Positions 26,861 to 35,776 are shown, counted from the first letter of the stretch. The stretch is DNA of 64,000 bases from Chitinophagaceae bacterium (GCA_027489035.1 JAIYAN010000010.1:124001-188000); one strand, 5' to 3'. Numbers and translations: made by a program. The notes: generated by a model from the letters alone, not told the origin.

Positions 26861-26888
26861 GTAAGGGTTGAAAATCTTCAACCCCTAC
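26861..26888 (-). repeat. REP-like palindrome, copy 2 (inverted)
   Basis: Reads GTAGGGGTTGAA, GATT, TTCAACCCTTAC on the minus strand. With copy 1 it makes a head-to-head pair bracketing the GAGGTTT array and the CCGGTT hairpins, the layout of a BIME-type composite. Confidence 0.75.
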
Positions 26889-26936
26889 TTTAACCTCTTT
26901 CCCCCTCCATTCCTTAATTTCGCAAAAAAAATCATT

Positions 26937-27425
26937 TTGAACACCGCATATCTATTATTGGGAAGTAATTTAAAAAATCCTGAACAACAATTGTCTTCTG
27001 CCAGAAATTTCATTGCTGCTGAAATTGGAGAAATTTTAAATACCTCTTCTCTTTACGCTACGGCTGCCTGGGGAAATACCAATCAACCCGATTTTTTAAA
27101 TCAAGTCATTTTTGTTAAAACTGATTTTTCTGCTGAAACATTAATGAAAACCATATTAAAGATTGAAGAAAATATGGGCCGAATCAGAACGCAAAAAAAT
27201 GCACCAAGAGAAATCGATATCGACATATTGTTTTTCAATAACGACATTATAAATCTTCCCGAATTAATCGTACCTCACCCGCTTTTACAAGAAAGAAAAT
27301 TTGTACTTATCCCTTTGAGTGAAATTGCACCAAATTATAAACATCCCATCCTTTTAAAAACACCCCAAGAATTACTCGAAATTTGTCCCGATAGCTTAGA
27401 TGTGCAAAAAAAAGACAACATATAA
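26937..27425 (+). CDS. folK: 2-amino-4-hydroxy-6-hydroxymethyldihydropteridine pyrophosphokinase FolK
   Basis: About 162 residues from TTG 26937. The in-frame ATG at 26868 lies inside the REP-like repeat and adds 23 residues not in the family, so the TTG start directly before NTAYLLLGSNL is preferred. FolK transfers pyrophosphate from ATP to hydroxymethyldihydropterin in folate synthesis. Landmarks are YLLLGSNLKNPEQQL, SSLYATAAWGNTNQPDFLNQV (about 39-59), IEENMGRIRTQKNAPREIDIDIL with the catalytic Asp pair, and PHPLLQERKFVLIPLSEIAP. A deoxynucleoside kinase gene follows after 29 bp. Confidence 0.93.
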   Translation: MNTAYLLLGSNLKNPEQQLSSARNFIAAEIGEILNTSSLYATAAWGNTNQPDFLNQVIFVKTDFSAETLMKTILKIEENMGRIRTQKNAPREIDIDILFFNNDIINLPELIVPHPLLQERKFVLIPLSEIAPNYKHPILLKTPQELLEICPDSLDVQKKDNI

Positions 27426-27454
27426 ATTTCCTTTGTCTTTAATTTGCAGTTAGA

Positions 27455-28087
27455 ATGAATTATAATTTTATTACTATTGAAGGAAATATTGGAGCCGGAA
27501 AAACAACTTTAGCCAATTTGCTAAGTGAAAAGCTAAATGCCAGATTGATTTTAGAAGAATTTGCAGACAATCCATTTTTACCAAAATTCTACCAAAATCC
27601 CGAACAGCATGCCTTTCCGCTTGAATTGTTTTTTTTAGCTGAACGCTACAAGCAACTCAAAGATTTGTTGACAACCAGAGATATTTTCCAAAAGATAACC
27701 ATCTCCGATTACCTTTTTACAAAATGTTTACTTTTTGCAAAAGTCAACCTTCAATCCGAAGAATTTAGGCTTTATCAAAAATTATTTGACATCATAAATC
27801 CACAAATCATTCAACCCGATTTGTTGATTTATTTACATAGTCCAGTTTCAAAACTGCAACAAAACATAAAAAAACGGAACCGCTCTTTTGAACAAGGCAT
27901 TTCGGATGATTATTTATTTTCTATTCAAGAAAACTATACCCAATACATCAAACAGCACAATATAAAAACTGTTTTTGTAGATGTAACAAATGCAGATTTC
28001 ATAAACAATGAATCTCATTTAAAAGCGATTCTTGAGATACTAGAAAATAATTATGAAAATGGACAACATTATATTACTTTAGCTTGA
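27455..28087 (+). CDS. Deoxynucleoside kinase
   Basis: 210 residues. The P-loop GNIGAGKT is at 10-17. The family features FITIEGNIGAGKTT, ILEEFADNPFLPKFYQNPEQHAFPLELFFLAERYKQL (substrate and Mg sites) and LIYLHSPVSKLQQNIKKRNRSFEQGI (lid, with Arg residues) all fit the deoxyadenosine/deoxyguanosine kinase group. The enzyme phosphorylates salvaged deoxynucleosides in the cytosol. Purine preference is the usual finding for this group but is not proven here. The MFS gene starts 11 bp downstream, so a folK-dNK-MFS operon is likely. Confidence 0.9.
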   Translation: MNYNFITIEGNIGAGKTTLANLLSEKLNARLILEEFADNPFLPKFYQNPEQHAFPLELFFLAERYKQLKDLLTTRDIFQKITISDYLFTKCLLFAKVNLQSEEFRLYQKLFDIINPQIIQPDLLIYLHSPVSKLQQNIKKRNRSFEQGISDDYLFSIQENYTQYIKQHNIKTVFVDVTNADFINNESHLKAILEILENNYENGQHYITLA

Positions 28088-28098
28088 TATAATACAAT

Positions 28099-29340
28099 TT
28101 GGACAACACAAGAAAAAATATCAGCCCTACTGAAGCGTTTAAAGTAAAAGAATTCCAATATTTTATTACTGGTCGCTTTTTGTTTATCATGGGTTTAAGG
28201 ATGACAAGCACCATCATTGGTTGGTGGATTTACACCCTTACAAAAAGTGTATTGGCATTGGGATTGGTTGGATTGTCTGAAGTTATTGCCGCACTTTCAT
28301 TTGCCCTTTACGCTGGTCATTATATCGATAGAAACGAAAACAGAAAACTCCTTTTAAGCTGTATTTTATTTTATCTGGGCTGTATTTTCATTTTGTTTTT
28401 TTTATCAGACAAATCTATCAATACACTTCATCCTTGGGTTACCGCTTGTTGTGTATTTTTAGTAATCGGTTGCACTGGTATAATACGTGCATTTTCTGGA
28501 CCAACATTTTCATCGCTTATTTCTAAAGTTGTCCCTAAACATTTACTTCCTTCTGCAACGACCATTAGTTCGGCAACTTGGCTTACGGGATCCATTTTGG
28601 GCCATGCTATGGGCGGTTTTTTAATTGCAATCTTAGGCATTCATTTTACATTCATTGTGGTTATTATGTTTGTCATTGCAGGATATTTATTATTGAGAAA
28701 TTTAAGGCCTAAAGCGGTAAATGCACAATCGGCCTTAAGTACATGGCAAAGCGTAAAAGAAGGTGTGCATTATGTGTTTAAATCAAAGGAAATTCTAGGC
28801 GCTTTGTCATTAGATTTATTCGCAGTTCTATTTGGCGGTGCAGCAGCGATGGTACCTGTTTTTGCCAAAGATATTTTACATGTTGGACCACATGGTTTTG
28901 GTTGGTTAAATGCGGCTACAGATATTGGGGCAATCATCACCGTTAGTGCGCTTACTTTTTTTCCATTAAAAAGAAAACAAGGAAAATTTTTATTCTTTTC
29001 CATTGCCGGATTTGGCATATGTATTATAGTATTTGCCTTGTCTACTACTTTTTGGATTTCCTTCTTAGCATTGATGTTAAGCGGTTGTTTAGATGGGGTT
29101 AGCGTTGTAGTAAGAGGCACAATCCTTCAATTGAAAACACCTGACGAACTTCGAGGCCGAGTAATGTCGGTGAATAGTATGTTTATTAATTCTTCAAATG
29201 AATTGGGACAATTTGAAAGTGGTGTTATGGCTAAAATTATGGGTATCGTACCTTCAGTTGTATTTGGTGGCATTATGACCATCGGTGTTGTAATAGCCAC
29301 TTGGATAAAAGCACCCAATTTAAGAAAAATGGAATATTAA
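28099..29340 (+). CDS. MFS transporter
   Basis: 413 residues from a TTG start, 11 bp after the dNK stop. There are about eleven or twelve transmembrane helices, with the helix 2-3 motif AGHYIDRNENRKLLL (the MFS G-x3-D-R-x-G-R-K motif in altered form) at about 72-86. A second-half copy is degenerate. It resembles the EntS-type exporter branch, with SALTFFPLKRKQGKF and GVSVVVRGTILQLKTPDELRGRVMSV near the C-terminal half. The latter (P-D-x-L-R-G-R-V) is typical of that branch. Substrate unknown. Confidence 0.87.
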   Translation: MDNTRKNISPTEAFKVKEFQYFITGRFLFIMGLRMTSTIIGWWIYTLTKSVLALGLVGLSEVIAALSFALYAGHYIDRNENRKLLLSCILFYLGCIFILFFLSDKSINTLHPWVTACCVFLVIGCTGIIRAFSGPTFSSLISKVVPKHLLPSATTISSATWLTGSILGHAMGGFLIAILGIHFTFIVVIMFVIAGYLLLRNLRPKAVNAQSALSTWQSVKEGVHYVFKSKEILGALSLDLFAVLFGGAAAMVPVFAKDILHVGPHGFGWLNAATDIGAIITVSALTFFPLKRKQGKFLFFSIAGFGICIIVFALSTTFWISFLALMLSGCLDGVSVVVRGTILQLKTPDELRGRVMSVNSMFINSSNELGQFESGVMAKIMGIVPSVVFGGIMTIGVVIATWIKAPNLRKMEY

Positions 29341-29348
29341 TCTGCACA

Positions 29349-29837
29349 TTATTTGGGCGCTTTTTGAATCAATTCTTCCAACACAAAATGCACAATTGGA
29401 CAAAACGTTGAATTTTTCAAAGTTAAAGCCGGTCTTTTTAGAAGGACATCTTCATCTGTATAAGGAAATCGAGCACAATCAGATGGACGTTTGTCATAAA
29501 TACTGCAATAATTATCCACATTTAAAAACGGACAAGGTTTTGAATTAACTACATAATCACCTTCTTCATCCAGGTTCAAATATTTATCAATAAAAGCACT
29601 TTCTTTCATCGATAAATGCTTGGAAATTCTTTTTATATCGGGAACCTTAAATCGAGGAGAATAATTTTTACAACAAGCCGCACAATCTAAGCAGTTTATA
29701 TTACTCACTACTTCCTCATGAATTTCAGGCAGTGCTTTTAAAAAAGCTTTTTTATCTGCTTTTTGCAAATACTGCTTGTATACTTTTTGGTGCTCTTCTG
29801 ACTTTTTTTGCCAGTTTCGAAGCATGTATTTACTCAT
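29349..29837 (-). CDS. YkgJ-family cysteine-cluster protein
   Basis: 162 residues from the ATG at 29837 (MSKYMLRNW...). A frame extending to 29879 adds 14 residues that do not look conserved. The CxxCxxCC cluster is CLDCAACC (about 49-56), followed by FKVPDIKRISKHLSM and CPFLNVDNYCSIYDKRPSDCARFPYTD with four further Cys. The eight Cys probably bind zinc or an iron-sulfur cluster. The role of the family is not known. Divergent from gcvP; the 142-bp gap between them includes a -7-like motif for gcvP. Confidence 0.82.
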   Translation of the reverse strand: MSKYMLRNWQKKSEEHQKVYKQYLQKADKKAFLKALPEIHEEVVSNINCLDCAACCKNYSPRFKVPDIKRISKHLSMKESAFIDKYLNLDEEGDYVVNSKPCPFLNVDNYCSIYDKRPSDCARFPYTDEDVLLKRPALTLKNSTFCPIVHFVLEELIQKAPK

Positions 29838-29925
29838 TTGTTTAAGCAAAAAATTTAATTGGGCAATAATTTTCCACAAGTTAAAACTAAGTTTATAATC
29901 TCAACAAAGTTTGGTTTTCATCATG

Positions 29926-29933
29926 TAAATTTG
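29926..29933 (+). promoter_or_regulatory. Putative -7 element of gcvP
   Basis: TAAATTTG fits the Bacteroidota sigma-70 consensus TAnnTTTG, 46 bp before the gcvP start. No clear -33 TTTG is spaced correctly. No glycine riboswitch is visible in this short leader. Confidence 0.4.
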
Positions 29934-29979
29934 CGCATCTTTTTAAAAATATCTTTTTTTCTTTCTAAAAACTTATATC

Positions 29980-32862
29980 ATGAATTTATTTGAACAACAA
30001 CAAGCCGAGTTTATTGGTCGCCATATTGGGCCTAATTCTATTGAAATAGCAGAAATGTTGAAGCAAATAAAAATGCAAAGTGTAGAAGAATTGATAGAGA
30101 AAACCATCCCTTCATCTATTCGACTAAAACAACCTTTGCAAACGGGCAATAGCATGAGCGAATATGAATATTTAACAACGCTCAAAACCATCGCTCAAAA
30201 AAATAAAATTTACAAATCTTATATTGGTAATGGATATTACAACACCATTATGCCAAGTGTTATTCTACGCAACGTATTTGAAAACCCAGGATGGTACACA
30301 CAATACACACCTTACCAAGCAGAAATTGCCCAAGGTAGATTGGAAAGTTTATTGAACTATCAAACCATGATCAGTGATTTAACGGGTTTGCCCATTGCAA
30401 ATGCAAGTTTACTTGACGAAGGAACTGCTGCTGCGGAAGGAATGGCGATGTTGTTTAACCATAAAAATAAACATACCGACAATATTGTTTCGCCTAACTT
30501 CTTTGTGGATGAAAATATTTCAGAACAAACGAAAGAGGTTTTAAAAACAAGATCGAAGCCAATTAATGTAGAATTGGTTTTTGGGGATTACAAAACCATT
30601 GAATTAGATCAGTCATATTTTGGGGCAATCGTTCAATATCCCAATAAAAATGGACAAATCGAAGATTACCGTTCCTTTATTGAAAAAGCGCATAATCAAG
30701 ATGCACAAGTGATCATGGCAACGGATTTACTTGCTTTATGTTTATTAACGCCTCCCGGTGAATTGGGGGCAGATATTGCCATTGGAAACTCGCAAAGATT
30801 TGGCGTGCCCATGGGATTTGGTGGACCACATGCTGCTTTTTTTGCAACGAAAGAAGCATTTAAAAGAAATCTACCTGGAAGAATAATTGGCGTTAGTGTT
30901 GATGCAAATGGGAACAGGTGTTTAAGAATGGCGTTACAAACACGCGAACAACACATTAGAAGAGAAAAAGCCACAAGTAATATTTGTACCGCACAAGCAC
31001 TTTTGGCAAATATTGCTGCATTTTACGCAGTTTACCACGGAGCAAGTGGATTGAAAAACATTGCAAAACGTACTAGTTTATTGGCGAATATGCTAAGTAA
31101 TTCTTTAAGCAAATTGGGCTTAAAAAATGAAAACGCATACTATTTCGACACTCTACAAATCAATGTTGATGAAGTAGAAAAATTAAAAGAAATAGCTGAA
31201 AGTAAAGGAATCAACTTTGGATACCATGCAAACAAAGTAAATATTTCTATTGATGAAACAACAAGTTTAAAAGATGTTCAGGATATCATTGCTGTGTTTT
31301 CAAACTTGACAAACAAATCAATTGACATTGAAAAGACAAATGAAATTGATTTGCTAACGAATATTCCAAGTGAACTTACGCGCACATCCGAATTTTTAAC
31401 GCACCCAGTATTCAATACCTATCGCAGCGAAACGCAAATGATGCGTTATTTGAAAAGTCTGGAAAACAAAGATTTGAGTTTAAATACTTCGATGATTTCT
31501 TTAGGAAGTTGTACGATGAAGTTGAATGCGGCTACAGAATTAATTCCAGTGAGTTGGCCTGAGTTCGGAGGAGTTCATCCATTTGCACCAGCAAACCAAT
31601 GGGAAGGATATCAACAAATCATCAGCGAATTGGAAAGTTGGTTAAGCAACATCACCGGATTTAAAGCTACCTCATTACAACCCAATAGTGGTGCTCAAGG
31701 CGAGTATGCAGGTTTGTTAACCATTCGTGCATACCATGAGCACAGAAACGAAACACATAGAAACATTATTTTGATCCCTATATCTGCTCATGGTACAAAT
31801 CCTGCGTCAGCGGTTATGGCAGGTTTTAAAGTGGTGGTAACCAAATGCGATGATCATGGAAATATTGATATGGATGATTTAAGAATGCACGCTGAAAAAC
31901 ATAAAGATAATTTAGGAGGATTAATGATTACCTATCCAAGTACACATGGTGTATTTGAAGAAAACGTAATTGAAATCTGTAATTTAATTCATGAACTTGG
32001 CGGCTTGGTTTATATGGATGGTGCAAATATGAATGCTCAGGTTGGACTAACTTCTCCTGGAAATATTGGGGCAGATGTTTGTCACTTAAACTTGCATAAA
32101 ACCTTTGCCATTCCTCATGGCGGTGGTGGACCGGGCATGGGACCAATTTGTGTAAACGAAAAATTAGCGCCTTATTTACCTGGACATTTTAGTTTGAAAA
32201 ATAGTGCAACAGCTATTCCTGCTGTAAGTGCAGCTCCTTATGGAAGTGCCAGTATTTTGCTAATAAGTTATGCATATATTAAAATGTTGGGTGCAGAAGG
32301 GATTAAAAAAAGTACTGAAATTGCGATATTGAACGCAAATTATATGAAGAGCCGATTGGAAAATGATTATTCCATTTTATACACGGGTAAAAATGGAACT
32401 TGCGCACATGAATTCATTGTAGACTTAAGGCCTTTTAAAACTAGTGCGGGAATAGAAGCCGAAGACGTGGCAAAGCGATTAATGGACTATAATTTCCATG
32501 CGCCAACAATGAGTTTTCCGGTAGCAGGTACTATAATGATTGAACCAACAGAAAGTGAAGACAAGGCGGAATTGGATCGTTTATGTGATGCATTAATTGA
32601 AATTCGTGCGGAAATCAAATCTATTGAAGATGGCATTTCCGACAAAATAGACAACCCTTTAAAGAACGCACCACATACTCAATTTGAGACCATTGAAGGC
32701 GAATGGAATCATCAATATTCACGTCAAAAAGCCGTTTTCCCGATTGAATATGTAAAACAAAATAAGTTTTGGCCATCTGTAAAAAGGGTTAACAATACAT
32801 TTGGTGATAGAAATTTGATTTGTACTTGTGAGCCTGTTAGCAGTTATATAAATGAGGCGTAA
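29980..32862 (+). CDS. gcvP: Glycine dehydrogenase (decarboxylating), GcvP
   Basis: 960 residues, the single-chain P-protein length, so both halves (GcvPA and GcvPB type) are fused. It is the PLP-dependent decarboxylase of the glycine cleavage system, passing an aminomethyl group to lipoylated GcvH. The N-terminal FIGRHIGPNSIEI start is typical. The PLP-binding lysine is Lys707 in HLNLHKTFAIPHGGGGPGMGP. Other conserved blocks are YTPYQAEIAQGRLESLLNYQTM, SLGSCTMKLNAATEL and FKATSLQPNSGAQGEYAGL. The H, T and L subunits are not nearby. Confidence 0.98.
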   Translation: MNLFEQQQAEFIGRHIGPNSIEIAEMLKQIKMQSVEELIEKTIPSSIRLKQPLQTGNSMSEYEYLTTLKTIAQKNKIYKSYIGNGYYNTIMPSVILRNVFENPGWYTQYTPYQAEIAQGRLESLLNYQTMISDLTGLPIANASLLDEGTAAAEGMAMLFNHKNKHTDNIVSPNFFVDENISEQTKEVLKTRSKPINVELVFGDYKTIELDQSYFGAIVQYPNKNGQIEDYRSFIEKAHNQDAQVIMATDLLALCLLTPPGELGADIAIGNSQRFGVPMGFGGPHAAFFATKEAFKRNLPGRIIGVSVDANGNRCLRMALQTREQHIRREKATSNICTAQALLANIAAFYAVYHGASGLKNIAKRTSLLANMLSNSLSKLGLKNENAYYFDTLQINVDEVEKLKEIAESKGINFGYHANKVNISIDETTSLKDVQDIIAVFSNLTNKSIDIEKTNEIDLLTNIPSELTRTSEFLTHPVFNTYRSETQMMRYLKSLENKDLSLNTSMISLGSCTMKLNAATELIPVSWPEFGGVHPFAPANQWEGYQQIISELESWLSNITGFKATSLQPNSGAQGEYAGLLTIRAYHEHRNETHRNIILIPISAHGTNPASAVMAGFKVVVTKCDDHGNIDMDDLRMHAEKHKDNLGGLMITYPSTHGVFEENVIEICNLIHELGGLVYMDGANMNAQVGLTSPGNIGADVCHLNLHKTFAIPHGGGGPGMGPICVNEKLAPYLPGHFSLKNSATAIPAVSAAPYGSASILLISYAYIKMLGAEGIKKSTEIAILNANYMKSRLENDYSILYTGKNGTCAHEFIVDLRPFKTSAGIEAEDVAKRLMDYNFHAPTMSFPVAGTIMIEPTESEDKAELDRLCDALIEIRAEIKSIEDGISDKIDNPLKNAPHTQFETIEGEWNHQYSRQKAVFPIEYVKQNKFWPSVKRVNNTFGDRNLICTCEPVSSYINEA

Positions 32863-32967
32863 AAGTTGGTAGTTTTAAAATTTAGTAATAATAAATATGT
32901 AAACAAGTTCATTTTTCCGAATTAATAAACTATCTTCATACTTTATTAAAATACAATACAATTTAAA

Positions 32968-33171
32968 ATGGACACAAAAAATCAAGGAACCGTAAAATTT
33001 TTCAACACAGAAAAAGGATTCGGTTTTATCAGACATGACGATTCAGACAAGGAAACCTTTGTACACGTAAGTGGTTTAATCAACGAGATTAAAGAAGGTG
33101 ATAAAGTTGAATTCGAATTGCAAAATGGCAAAAAAGGAATGAATGCTGTTAATGTAACAGTTATCGGATAA
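32968..33171 (+). CDS. Cold-shock domain protein
   Basis: 67 residues, a single cold-shock domain. RNP1 is KGFGFI (about 17-22) and RNP2 is FVHVS (about 31-35), both aromatic residues intact. The N-terminal TGTVKFF-like strand (QGTVKFFNTEKGF) is normal. It binds single-stranded RNA and DNA as a chaperone and may work as an antiterminator. An untranslated region of about 105 bp precedes it and a perfect-palindrome terminator follows. Whether it is cold-inducible cannot be told from the sequence. Confidence 0.95.
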   Translation: MDTKNQGTVKFFNTEKGFGFIRHDDSDKETFVHVSGLINEIKEGDKVEFELQNGKKGMNAVNVTVIG

Positions 33172-33192
33172 ATAACCGTCATTTAATTTATT

Positions 33193-33226
33193 ATAGGCTA
33201 TCAATATTGATAGCCTATTTTTTTTT
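33193..33226 (+). terminator. Intrinsic terminator after the cold-shock gene
   Basis: Perfect 26-bp palindrome (33193-33218, ATAGGCTATCAAT on the left arm) followed by about nine T. The T-tract runs into the -7 motif of the next gene. Confidence 0.9.
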
Positions 33227-33233
33227 ATATTTG
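33226..33233 (+). promoter_or_regulatory. Putative -7 element of the DUF6263-like gene
   Basis: TATATTTG matches TAnnTTTG, 16 bp before the start codon at 33250. It directly adjoins the preceding terminator's T-tract. Confidence 0.45.
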
Positions 33234-33249
33234 CCTAAATTTAAAAATC

Positions 33250-34068
33250 ATGAAAAAATTATTATCAATTGCCTTTTTATTGTGCTGCGGTACTTCGTTT
33301 GCTCAAAATTCAAACGGCATCAAATTAAAAAAAGGACAAACCATTACTTTAAATTCAGTTGTAAATAGCGAAACTGAAATGCAAATGGGCGCTATGAAAA
33401 ATGATGTCAATACAACCATTAAATTAAATGTAGTGGACGAGAATGCTGAAACTTACACCCTTAACTCTTCTATAGGTCAAATGAAAATGAATATGGATGG
33501 TATGGGACAAAACATGAGTTTTGATTCAGAAAAACCAGAGGATAAAGATTCTGAAATGGGACAAGCCATGGGTGATAAATTAAAAAAAGTAGACACCTAT
33601 ATTCTTGATAAAAAAACAGGAAAAACAACGAAAGTAAAAAAAGAAGGTGGAGAAGAAGAAGCAGGAGGAATGGCTGGAATGTTTAGCACTGGAGACGAAG
33701 ATGGCACTGCAAACGCAGCATTTTTCATATTACCTGAAGGTAAAAAAATTGGTGATTCTTGGTCAGAATCTACTACTAGTAAAGGAATTACAACCAGCAA
33801 AACATACACTTTAAAAAGTATTGCTCAAGAAGTGGCTACGATTGATGTAATTGGAACAATAACTGGTACAAAAGAACAAGAAGCCAATGGTATGACAATA
33901 AGCATCACAATGAATAATAAGTTTACAGAACAAATCCTTGTAAATACCAATTTAGGAGTTGTTACAAAAAATACCAACACTACAGACGGAACAAATTCAA
34001 TGGATATGATGGGTCAGCAAATGGAGATGACTATTAAATCTAGTACAGTTACTACAGTGAATTTTTAA
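33250..34068 (+). CDS. Secreted protein resembling DUF6263, function unknown
   Basis: 272 residues. The signal peptide is KKLLSIAFLLCCGTSFAQ. The mature protein opens with NGIKLKKGQTITLNSVVNS and is rich in Met, Thr and charged residues, with short strands such as IKLNVVDENAETYTLNSSIG and FILPEGKKIGDSWSES. The pattern G-D-S-W and a late TNLGVVTKNTNT strand recall DUF6263 as I know it. An acidic Gly-rich loop (EGGEEEAGGMAGMFSTGDEDG, about 137-157) is notable. Localisation is periplasm or outer membrane; the function is not known. Own promoter and terminator bracket it. Confidence 0.55.
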   Translation: MKKLLSIAFLLCCGTSFAQNSNGIKLKKGQTITLNSVVNSETEMQMGAMKNDVNTTIKLNVVDENAETYTLNSSIGQMKMNMDGMGQNMSFDSEKPEDKDSEMGQAMGDKLKKVDTYILDKKTGKTTKVKKEGGEEEAGGMAGMFSTGDEDGTANAAFFILPEGKKIGDSWSESTTSKGITTSKTYTLKSIAQEVATIDVIGTITGTKEQEANGMTISITMNNKFTEQILVNTNLGVVTKNTNTTDGTNSMDMMGQQMEMTIKSSTVTTVNF

Positions 34069-34087
34069 TACTTCGAAACTTATAAAT

Positions 34088-34122
34088 AAAAAAGCCGATG
34101 AAAATTATTCATCGGCTTTTTT
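34088..34122. terminator. Bidirectional intrinsic terminator
   Basis: Perfect 15-bp arms (AAAAAAGCCGATGAA / complement) with loop AATTA, giving T-tracts on both strands. It serves the DUF6263-like gene (plus) and the phosphorylase homologue (minus, stop at 34124). Confidence 0.92.
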
Positions 34123-34123
34123 A

Positions 34124-35776
34124 TTATTTATACAATATCTCGTAATACTCTCTCGCCATTCGGTTGCTGTCAAATTGAACACGAACATCTTTCATTCCAT
34201 TCTGTACAATTTCACGCCATTTTTCAGGTTGGTCGTAATACATTGGAAGTATATCGTTTTCCAAAATTTCATATAATTTATCCATGTCGTATTGATCTTG
34301 TTCTTGTGTAGACATGTTATCATAATCAACCATTGGTACTGCAAATCCATTTTCGCCATGTTTGATAAATTCTCTAATCCAGCCATCGTTGGTGCTAAAA
34401 TTCACCGAACCATTCATAGCTGCAGTCATTCCACTTGTACCACTCGCCTCTCTTGGCACTCTTGGGTTATTCAACCACACATCACTCACTTGTTTTAATC
34501 GCTTGCTTAATGTTAATTCGTACCCAATGCAAACAGCTACGTTATCATATTCTTTACTTAAATTAACCAAAAAGTTAAAGTCGCTAATTGCAGGATAATC
34601 TAATGGATATGGCTTTCCTGCCCAAACAAACTGAACTGGATATTTCGAATTTTTAACTAAAGCGGTAAACCTCGCTTTATCACGCGTAAGCAATTCTGCT
34701 CTTTTGTAGCCTGCAAAACGACGTGCCCAAACGATTGTAAAAACACCCGGCTTGAATAATTTTCCCGTTTGATCTGCAATGATTTCCATTGAACGATGCT
34801 TTAGGTAATTTTTTCTATCTGCAAACGCATCATGTTCATTTGCATCCATTGCTTTGTATAATTGTTTATCAGCCCAATACTGCCAATTTTGTGCGTTGGT
34901 GATATTTGTAATGTCGCAAATCCCCTCTTGATGCATCCACATATTTCTACTCACATCGCCATGCAATTGGCTAACCCCATTGGCTAGTTTTGCATAACGT
35001 AAGGCGGCTAAAGAGTGATTAAATTTATCGTCGGTTACACCTGCTATTTGTTTTACTTCATCCAAATTCATACCGCAGAAATAACCCATTTTTTCGCATA
35101 GATGCAACTCATGCTTTTCATTTCCGGCTTCTTCAGGTGTATGTGTTGTAAACACCAATCTTTTAGTCACTTCTTCTTTGCTACCAAATTTTTTATGTAA
35201 GTAAAAAGCCGCACTTATTCCATGTGCTTCATTAAGGTGATACAATTCTGGATTGAAATTTAATTCGTCCATCAATTTTGCACCACCAACACCCAATAGA
35301 ATAAATTGAGCCACTTTGGTAGCCACATTTGCATCATATAAACGATGTGTAATGGTTTGAGAAACGTAATCATTCTCTGGTATATCTGTACTCAATAAAA
35401 ACAGTGGTGCGGTATTAAAAGTAGTGGGATTTAGATAATATACTTTTACCCAAACTGGATGCCCATGAATTTCTATTTGATATTTAATTTGGGTGTCTTC
35501 AAGGAAGCTATATAACTTTTCATTCCATTGAATTTGCAAGGTTTGATCCTGATTTCTAGCTTGATCATAATAACCGTATTTCCATAAAATACCCACGCCG
35601 ATAAGGTTTTGCTTTAACTCAAAAGCGCTTCGTAAATGAGACCCGCTTAAATAACCGAGGCCACCACTATATATTTTTAGCGGTTGATGCACCGCAAACT
35701 CCATTGAAAAATAAGCTACTGATTTTGAGTACAAATCATTAATGGGATAAGGAACTTTAAATTGATTGAAATTCAT
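34124..35776 (-). CDS. Alpha-glucan phosphorylase homologue (GT35 short form), PLP lysine position is Thr
   Basis: 550 residues, shorter than the 700-850 of most bacterial GT35 enzymes. GT35 blocks are visible: AYFSMEFAVHQPLKIYSGGLGYLSGSH (about 21-47), YHLNEAHGISAAFYL (about 179-193), FTTHTPEEAGNEKHEL, FTIVWARRFAGYKRAELL (about 346-363) and NNPRVPREASGTSGM (about 436-450). In known phosphorylases the residue after this Met is the Schiff-base Lys for PLP; here the codon is ACT, Thr451 (34424-34426). So PLP-dependent phosphorolysis is doubtful and the enzyme may do something else with alpha-glucans. A subfamily trait is possible, since the surrounding blocks are well conserved. Located alone, away from glycogen genes. 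Confidence 0.78.
   Translation of the reverse strand: MNFNQFKVPYPINDLYSKSVAYFSMEFAVHQPLKIYSGGLGYLSGSHLRSAFELKQNLIGVGILWKYGYYDQARNQDQTLQIQWNEKLYSFLEDTQIKYQIEIHGHPVWVKVYYLNPTTFNTAPLFLLSTDIPENDYVSQTITHRLYDANVATKVAQFILLGVGGAKLMDELNFNPELYHLNEAHGISAAFYLHKKFGSKEEVTKRLVFTTHTPEEAGNEKHELHLCEKMGYFCGMNLDEVKQIAGVTDDKFNHSLAALRYAKLANGVSQLHGDVSRNMWMHQEGICDITNITNAQNWQYWADKQLYKAMDANEHDAFADRKNYLKHRSMEIIADQTGKLFKPGVFTIVWARRFAGYKRAELLTRDKARFTALVKNSKYPVQFVWAGKPYPLDYPAISDFNFLVNLSKEYDNVAVCIGYELTLSKRLKQVSDVWLNNPRVPREASGTSGMTAAMNGSVNFSTNDGWIREFIKHGENGFAVPMVDYDNMSTQEQDQYDMDKLYEILENDILPMYYDQPEKWREIVQNGMKDVRVQFDSNRMAREYYEILYK

Noticed and set aside
28770..29120. 116-residue minus-strand frame inside the MFS gene
   Set aside because: It is a shadow of a clear transporter gene, with no start context or family match.
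29838..29979. Glycine riboswitch upstream of gcvP
   Set aside because: Only 142 bp separate the divergent genes and no tandem aptamer-like helices are seen.
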